Origin: GCA-003244245 sp049673305
Lineage (GTDB): Bacteria; Actinomycetota; Actinomycetes; Mycobacteriales; Pseudonocardiaceae
Direction of reading: 5' to 3'
NCBI GenBank assembly: GCA_049673305.1
Contig: JBATXM010000089.1
Span: forward strand, 1-49,602
Length of the DNA stretch: 49,602 bases
Shown: one piece after another, positions 45,234 to 49,602 of the stretch
How the letters are laid out: each line of letters starts with the position of its first letter
How positions within the stretch are numbered: the stretch's first letter is position 1
The notes under the pieces: generated by a model
Told to the model about the DNA's origin: nothing
The model's input: only the letters and a program-made list of their open reading frames with translations
The model's database searches: none
Position numbers and translations under genes: made by a program

Positions 45234-45452
45234 TCACTCAACGCAATAAATAGAGACGTTTCCGCAGGTCGGACATTGCAGCCGACGCTCTCGGCGGACG
45301 CGATTTGTCGGATTTATCAGCCACCCGGACAGCGACCGGATCACCCATTTGGCGCATAAACAGTTGAGCCGTATGACATTGCAGCCGAGCCTACGGATAG
45401 TCAAGCATATGCAATGACATCTTAAGGCACCGGCGCGCGGTACGGTGCTCAC
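45234..45452 (-). CDS. Candidate 72-residue Cys-rich ORF
   Basis: It starts at a GTG 3 bp after the end of the P-type ATPase gene and ends QCPTCGNVSIYCVE. The N-terminal half has five Cys, and the end looks like a zinc-ribbon knuckle. Base composition is less GC-rich than the neighbours, and a 14-bp direct repeat (GACATTGCAGCCGA, 45272-45285 and 45375-45388) lies within it. It may be the 3' remnant of a larger gene. No family recognised. Confidence 0.25.
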   Translation of the reverse strand: MSTVPRAGALRCHCICLTIRRLGCNVIRLNCLCAKWVIRSLSGWLINPTNRVRRERRLQCPTCGNVSIYCVE

Positions 45453-45455
45453 AGA

Positions 45456-47417
45456 CTAGCCCCTGGTGTGGGTGGCGCGGCGCCAGGCGGCGTTGCGGAG
45501 CAGGCGCAGGCCGTTGAGACCGACGACCACGGTGGAGCCTTCGTGACCGGCCACGCCCAGGGGAAGCGGCAGGTAGCCGAGGAGATCCCAGATCACCAGG
45601 GCGGTGATGAAGGTCGCGGCGATCACCAAGTTGGCGAGGACGAGGCGGCGGGCGCGGCGGGACAGGGCGATGACGGCGGGGATGGTCACGAGCTCGTCAC
45701 GAACGATGACGGCGTCGGCGGTGTCCAGGGTCAGATCGGAGCCGGCCTTGCCCATGGCGATGCCCGTGTGGGCGGCAGCCAGCGCGGGCGCGTCATTGAT
45801 ACCGTCGCCGACCAGCGCAACCCGCTGGCCCTGGGCTTGTAGTGCCCGGACGGCCTCGACCTTGTCGTGGGGCAGCAGCCCGGCCCGGACGTCGTCGATG
45901 CCGATCTCGGCGGCCAGCGCGGCGGCCGCGCGCGGGTTGTCCCCGGTCAGCAGCAGCGGCGTGGCCCCGGTCACAGCACCCAGCGCGGCCACGGTCGCCG
46001 CAGCGTCCGGACGGAGCCGGTCGGCGATGCCGAGCACTCCGACCGGAACACCGTCGAACAGGACCAGCACCGCAGTGCGACCCGCCTGCTCCAGTGTGGC
46101 CACCACCTCGGCAGTGGGGCCACTGACATCGGTCAATAGGCGGGCCGGCGCGCCGACGGCGACCCGGACACCGTGAGCGGTGGCGCGCACGCCCACCCCC
46201 GGGGCGGAGTCGAACTCCTGCACCGGAGCCAGGGCGAGCTGGCGGTCTCGGGCAGCGGCGACGATCGCCCGGGCCAGAGGATGCTCACTGGGGTACTCGA
46301 CGGCCGCGGCCATGCGCAGCAGGTCATCGTCGACCAGGCCGGACCCGGCCAGCGGGCGGATCTCGGCCAGGCGGGGAGTGCCCTCGGTCAGGGTGCCGGT
46401 CTTGTCGAAGGCCACCCGGCTGGTCTGCCCGAGCTGTTCCATCACCACCGCAGATTTCACCAGCACCCCGTGCCGCCCGGCGTTGGCCATCGCGCAGAGC
46501 AGCGGTGGCATGGTGGCCAGCACGACCGCGCACGGTGAGGCGACGATCATGAACGTCATCGCCCGCAGCAAGGTGGGCGCCACCGGGGCACCCAACAGCA
46601 ACGGGATCACGAACAGGGTCACCGTGGCGGCGACCATGCCGATCGAGTAGCGCTGCTCAACCTTCTCGATGAACAACTGGGTTTTGGCTTTGGTCGCCGA
46701 GGCTTGCTCGACCATCGCCACGATCCGGGCGACGACGGTCTCGTGCGCAGGTTTCGTGACCCGCACTCGTAATGCGCCACTGCCATTGGCCGTCCCGGCG
46801 AACACCTCATCGCCGACGGTTTTGGCCACCGGCACGCCCTCCCCGGTGATGGTGGACTGATCCACGTCACTGGCCCCGTCCAGAACCTCTCCATCGGCGC
46901 CAATCCGTTCACCCGGCCGGACCAGGATCACCTCCCCGACCACCAGGGACGCGGTCGGCACACTCTGCTCGCCAGTGCCGGTGAGCCGGGTCGCGCGCTC
47001 CGGAGCCACATCGAGCAGCCCGCGCACCGATTCCGCGGTGCGATGGGTCGCCACCGCCTCCAGCGCACCAGAGCTGGCGAAGATGACGATCAACAGCCCC
47101 CCGTCCAGAACCTGCCCGATGGCCGCCGCCCCGATCGCGGCCAGCACCATCAGCAGATCCACGTCCAGGGTCTTGTCCCGCAACGCCCGCAGCCCGGCCC
47201 ACCCCGGCTCCCAACCCCCAGTGGCGTAGCAGGCCAGCAGCAACGTCCACGACAACCACCCCGGCCCACCGGCGAGCTGAGCGAGCAGCCCAGCACAGAA
47301 CAGCGCCGTGGCCACCACCGCCCACCGAACCTCCGGCAACGACCATGCCCCGGCCCGAGTCCGGCCCGGACCGGCGCTAGGCCGGGCAACATCGGGTCCT
47401 GTCACCGTCACAGCCAC
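45456..47417 (-). CDS. ctpJ: P1B-4-type metal efflux ATPase (CtpJ/NmtA-like)
   Basis: A 653-residue P-type ATPase lacking N-terminal metal-binding domains. Helix 4 carries the SPC motif (VASPCAVVLATMPP, 294-296) and the last helices HEGSTVVVGLNGLRLL, the pair that defines the P1B-4 class. The phosphorylation motif is DKTGTLTEG (338-346), the actuator motif TGEGVP, and the hinge VGDGINDAPALA. Members export Co, Ni or Fe(II)/Zn. The divergent NmtR gene makes Ni/Co the likely signal, as in the mycobacterial nmtR-ctpJ pair. GTG 47417 has AAGGAG upstream. It appears intact. Confidence 0.88.
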   Translation of the reverse strand: MAVTVTGPDVARPSAGPGRTRAGAWSLPEVRWAVVATALFCAGLLAQLAGGPGWLSWTLLLACYATGGWEPGWAGLRALRDKTLDVDLLMVLAAIGAAAIGQVLDGGLLIVIFASSGALEAVATHRTAESVRGLLDVAPERATRLTGTGEQSVPTASLVVGEVILVRPGERIGADGEVLDGASDVDQSTITGEGVPVAKTVGDEVFAGTANGSGALRVRVTKPAHETVVARIVAMVEQASATKAKTQLFIEKVEQRYSIGMVAATVTLFVIPLLLGAPVAPTLLRAMTFMIVASPCAVVLATMPPLLCAMANAGRHGVLVKSAVVMEQLGQTSRVAFDKTGTLTEGTPRLAEIRPLAGSGLVDDDLLRMAAAVEYPSEHPLARAIVAAARDRQLALAPVQEFDSAPGVGVRATAHGVRVAVGAPARLLTDVSGPTAEVVATLEQAGRTAVLVLFDGVPVGVLGIADRLRPDAAATVAALGAVTGATPLLLTGDNPRAAAALAAEIGIDDVRAGLLPHDKVEAVRALQAQGQRVALVGDGINDAPALAAAHTGIAMGKAGSDLTLDTADAVIVRDELVTIPAVIALSRRARRLVLANLVIAATFITALVIWDLLGYLPLPLGVAGHEGSTVVVGLNGLRLLRNAAWRRATHTRG

Positions 47418-47463
47418 GGGTTCGCTCCTTCAGGACGTGCGCGCTGTCACTGTACAGGAATCT

Positions 47464-47510
47464 ATGAAGAGCTGTTCATTTATTCTCAGCTTATTCTCGA
47501 TTGTTAAGAT
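47464..47510. promoter_or_regulatory. ArsR-type operator and divergent promoters
   Basis: ATGAAGAGCTGTTCAT (47464-47479) is an inverted repeat of the ArsR/SmtB type. TAAGAT at 47505-47510 lies 6 bp before the nmtR GTG, giving a leaderless mRNA. On the other strand TACAGT (about 47451-47456) could serve the ATPase gene, with the operator over its -35 zone. NmtR binding here would repress the ATPase until Ni or Co binds. Confidence 0.5.
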
Positions 47511-47516
47511 GACACC

Positions 47517-47879
47517 GTGGGCCATGGAGTACAGGGCAGGGACACGCCGCCAGCGGTGCTAGATGCCGAAACCGCCGCCAGCGTGGCCACCACGCTGCAA
47601 GCGCTGGCCACCCCGAGCCGTCTGCTGATCCTGTCCCGACTGCGCCAGGGCCCCTGCGCGGTCTCCGAACTCGCCGAGACCATCGGCATGGAAGCCTCGG
47701 CGGTATCCCACCAGCTACGGCTACTGCGCACCCTGGGACTCGTCACCGGCACCCGCGCCGGACAGCGGATCGTCTACGCCCTGCATGACAACCACGTCGC
47801 CATGCTGCTGGACGAGGCCGTCTACCACAGCGAGCACCTCCGCCTAGGCGTACCCGACGCCGGAACCGCCACCGCCTGA
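47517..47879 (+). CDS. nmtR: NmtR-type nickel/cobalt-sensing ArsR repressor
   Basis: A 120-residue winged-helix repressor. The recognition helix region is AETIGMEASAVSHQLRLLR. The C-terminal helix ALHDNHVAMLLDEAVYHSEH places Asp91, His93, His104 and His107 at the exact spacing of the metal site of Mycobacterium tuberculosis NmtR. The N-terminus MGHGVQGR keeps the Gly-His-Gly that completes the nickel site in that protein, which confirms the GTG start at 47517 despite the lack of a ribosome-binding site. Binding of Ni(II) or Co(II) is expected to release DNA and induce the divergent efflux ATPase. Confidence 0.88.
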   Translation: MGHGVQGRDTPPAVLDAETAASVATTLQALATPSRLLILSRLRQGPCAVSELAETIGMEASAVSHQLRLLRTLGLVTGTRAGQRIVYALHDNHVAMLLDEAVYHSEHLRLGVPDAGTATA

Positions 47880-48332
47880 TCAGACCAGGACGTCTCGGGT
47901 GATCTCCATCTGGCCGTGGTGCTGGGCGAGCTCCTCGTAGATGTGCAGCAGCGCGCCGCCCTGAGTACGGGCCAGCGGCAGCGTGGAGTCCATGCCGTGC
48001 GGCACACCGCGGGGTGGACCGAACGGGTCGAGTGCGGTGATGTCGGCGCGCAGTTGTCGCCGGGCTCGCTCGGTGTGATCCATGAGCTCGGCAACGCGAC
48101 CGGTGGCCCGGAACTCGGCGGGCCGATCACGCACGATGCTCCGACCAGCGACGATCTCCCCGCCCCAGTACTCCATGACGCCGAGGCAGTGGGTGAGGAT
48201 CGCGAAGGGTGAGTTCGCGCCCGGCACGTCGGGTCGGCTATTGGCGAGGTCGTCGCCGAGCTCGCTGACGATCCGGACCATGGCGCCGAGCGCATCGTCC
48301 ACGTAGTACAGGAAGTCCTCGATCGAGATCAT
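47880..48332 (-). CDS. DinB-like / DUF664 four-helix-bundle protein
   Basis: A 150-residue protein. ISIEDFLYYVDDALGAMVRIV, the metal-ligand style SPFAILTHCLGVMEYWGGE, and the C-terminal IYEELAQHHGQMEITRD follow the three-His pattern of DinB/YfiT proteins. In actinobacteria this group includes thiol (mycothiol)-dependent transferases. ATG 48332 is chosen because it begins the first helix. It converges with nmtR, the two stops being adjacent (47879/47880). The substrate is unknown. Confidence 0.7.
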   Translation of the reverse strand: MISIEDFLYYVDDALGAMVRIVSELGDDLANSRPDVPGANSPFAILTHCLGVMEYWGGEIVAGRSIVRDRPAEFRATGRVAELMDHTERARRQLRADITALDPFGPPRGVPHGMDSTLPLARTQGGALLHIYEELAQHHGQMEITRDVLV

Positions 48333-48391
48333 GCCACCAGCCTCGCAGACCCTATCGATGGTGCCCATCAAACGGCAAGCAGGACCAGTAC

Positions 48392-48880
48392 TCACTGGCC
48401 CGGTTGGGTCAAGGTAGATCCCAGTTCCTGTGCAAACCACCCAATGGTTCGTTCGAGGCCGTCCTTCAGATCAACGGTCGGAGACCAGCCGAGGAGGGCA
48501 CGGGCAAGACTGATGATCAGGGTTGGCACTGCTCGGCCATCGTGAAACTTCATACGTGAGCCGTAGGTGTTGAAGATCCGGGCTATCCCTGTGTTGGCAC
48601 GGCGGGTCCGGCGGTAGGTTGCGGTGAGTGCCTCGGCGAACCGCTTGCCCTCGTCGTAGGTCGTCCGCAGCCCAATGGGATTGACATTGCCCCAGTAGGT
48701 CTCGCGCTGTGGGTTCCCGCAGAGCAGGCGTCAAGCGTTTCGACCGGGTGGGCCAGGTAATCTCGTGGGGATGTGCAGGACCTGGCTTCCGAGGTTGATG
48801 AGCCTGTCGCATAGGTGTGACCCGATGAAGCCGGCACCACCGGTCACGACAACACAGCGACAGCGGCGCCGACGCAGCGA
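48392..48880 (-). pseudogene. Sugar-nucleotide epimerase/decarboxylase (Uxs-like) debris
   Basis: Fragments of an extended SDR lie in order but in more than one frame. The NAD motif VVVTGGAGFIGSHLCDRL (about 48793-48860) comes first. SPRDYLAHPVETLDACSAGT (about 48720-48775) follows in another frame. The catalytic-helix region ETYWGNVNPIGLRTTYDEGK and IARIFNTYGSRM come next, joined directly to the C-terminal ARALLGWSPTVDLKDGLERT. The regions between, including the YxxxK surroundings and the substrate domain, are missing. The best match is UDP-glucuronate decarboxylase / dTDP-glucose dehydratase-like proteins. It is clearly non-functional. Confidence 0.7.
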
Positions 48881-48923
48881 CTGAGGTGACTCGACGGCGG
48901 CGCAGCCACACCCGAGCTGAGCG

Positions 48924-49088
48924 TTACTCCTCGGAGGAGCGGTCGGCGTAGCAATAGCAATCGACAGTCACGTCGTCGCGGTCGGCCAAAGCGGCGAGTA
49001 GCTCCGTCGTCGTTGTTTCCATACCTCCGCGCACTGGAGGTGCGTACTTGGCGAGATGCAGCACACGCAGGTGCGGCGATGAGCGCAT
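48924..49088 (-). pseudogene. GT4 glycosyltransferase N-terminal fragment
   Basis: The 54-codon frame LRVLHLAKYAPPVRGGMETT followed by TELLAALADRDDVTVDCYCY is the first 50 residues of a GT-B (GT4) glycosyltransferase, including the Gly-Gly-hydrophobic-Glu loop. It ends at a TAA with no continuation in other frames. With the epimerase debris beside it, it marks a lost surface-polysaccharide locus. Confidence 0.65.
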
Positions 49089-49134
49089 CGGCAACTCCCC
49101 AAGGTCAATGGCGATGACCACCGCCGTGCCAGGG

Positions 49135-49602
49135 TCATGCTAGGCACCCGCGTGATGCGGCGTAGTCCTGAGTGCAAGGATCGGGGTCGACGCAGATCAA
49201 GGCCCACGGGTGGTCGTTGACCCGGGTCATGACGAGCGTGGCGCGTCGGGTGCCGCAGAGCTTGAGCTGGCGGTGCAGGTCCTCGACATCGCCGGCCAAG
49301 CCGCGACGGCGGATGTCCACGGAGCCGATGTCGAGGGCGCGCAGCCGGGGCGTTAGTGCTTTCTGGTTCCAGGGCCCGGAGTCGAGCACCCGCAAGGTGC
49401 GCGCGAACGGGGTGCGCAGCGGCTCGTCGCTGGACAGGAACGCGATCCGCGGATCGATCTTCCACGCGCCGAGGGCGCGCGCCAAATCCTCGACGAGGCC
49501 GGCACGGGTGACGGCCGGGTTCGGGTCAAGCAGAAACGCACCGGGATCCCGGTGCTCCACCTCATCACCGGGCAGCGCTAAGAGCACGTGGCCTTCCGGC
49601 AG
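49135..49602 (-). CDS. THUMP-like methyltransferase, C-terminal part (N-terminus outside window)
   Basis: The frame is open to the right edge and ends at 49135. LDPNPAVTRAGLVEDLARAL and GAWKIDPRIAFLSSDEPL are followed by VLDSGPWNQKALTPRLRAL, SVDIRRRGLAGDVEDLHRQL and RVNDHPWALICVDPD. This is the C-terminal half of an actinobacterial class I methyltransferase with a THUMP-like domain, thought to act on RNA. At least the SAM motifs lie beyond the window. It appears intact over the visible part. Confidence 0.7.
   Translation of the reverse strand: MPEGHVLLALPGDEVEHRDPGAFLLDPNPAVTRAGLVEDLARALGAWKIDPRIAFLSSDEPLRTPFARTLRVLDSGPWNQKALTPRLRALDIGSVDIRRRGLAGDVEDLHRQLKLCGTRRATLVMTRVNDHPWALICVDPDPCTQDYAASRGCLA

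Overview
This window reads as high-GC actinobacterial chromosome. Supporting signs are frequent GTG starts, stop/start overlaps of the ATGA and GTGA type, XRE-TPR regulators, an Rpf-type transglycosylase, a menaquinone-reductase-like gene beside the nuo operon, and the mycobacterial-style NmtR/P1B-4 ATPase pair. The family mix (TIR-WD40 proteins, DUF6247- and DUF6153-like proteins, IS66 and IS6 pieces) suggests Pseudonocardiales; that placement is inference. No tRNA, rRNA or CRISPR array was seen.

Left part (1-18.2 kb) is accessory and decaying. An IS66-type transposase runs off the left edge and seems to have cut off the last blade of a STAND NTPase-WD40 protein. Its small membrane partner carries an in-frame TGA. 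Next come an IS6 transposase scrap, a PEP-utilising-enzyme remnant and a MazG-like pyrophosphohydrolase. From 5.9 to 16 kb, regulators flank a glycosyltransferase / cupin / SDR / bacterial-type glycyl-tRNA synthetase (alpha-beta fused) block. That block has three single-base frameshifts and one amber codon, although the nuo genes nearby are clean. At 16.6-18.2 kb lies a protein-isoaspartate-methyltransferase homologue of the RiPP (aspartimide) type. It is coupled by ATGA overlap to an upstream ORF with a Gly/Ser/Asp/Lys tail and preceded by two matching palindromes.

The core (18.2-30.2 kb) is a complex I operon, nuoA to nuoK, on the minus strand with a menJ-like reductase upstream. nuoL, nuoM and nuoN are absent at the expected place. 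The 3' end of nuoK is tandemly duplicated exactly at that junction.

From 30.2 to 34.7 kb there is an antitoxin with a truncated RelE toxin, a palindrome-rich spacer, a collapsed TIR-membrane-WD40 gene, a small monooxygenase and an XRE regulator. From 35 to 47.9 kb lies a metal-homeostasis island: a NiCoT nickel/cobalt permease, a FecCD-type ABC importer with a methyltransferase behind a strong palindromic operator, a permease behind a CsoR-type copper operator, secreted copper-associated proteins, an MFS transporter, an Rpf protein with a structured leader, and a P1B-4 efflux ATPase with its divergent NmtR sensor. The right end holds a DinB-like protein, debris of a sugar-nucleotide epimerase and a glycosyltransferase, and the end of a THUMP-like methyltransferase.
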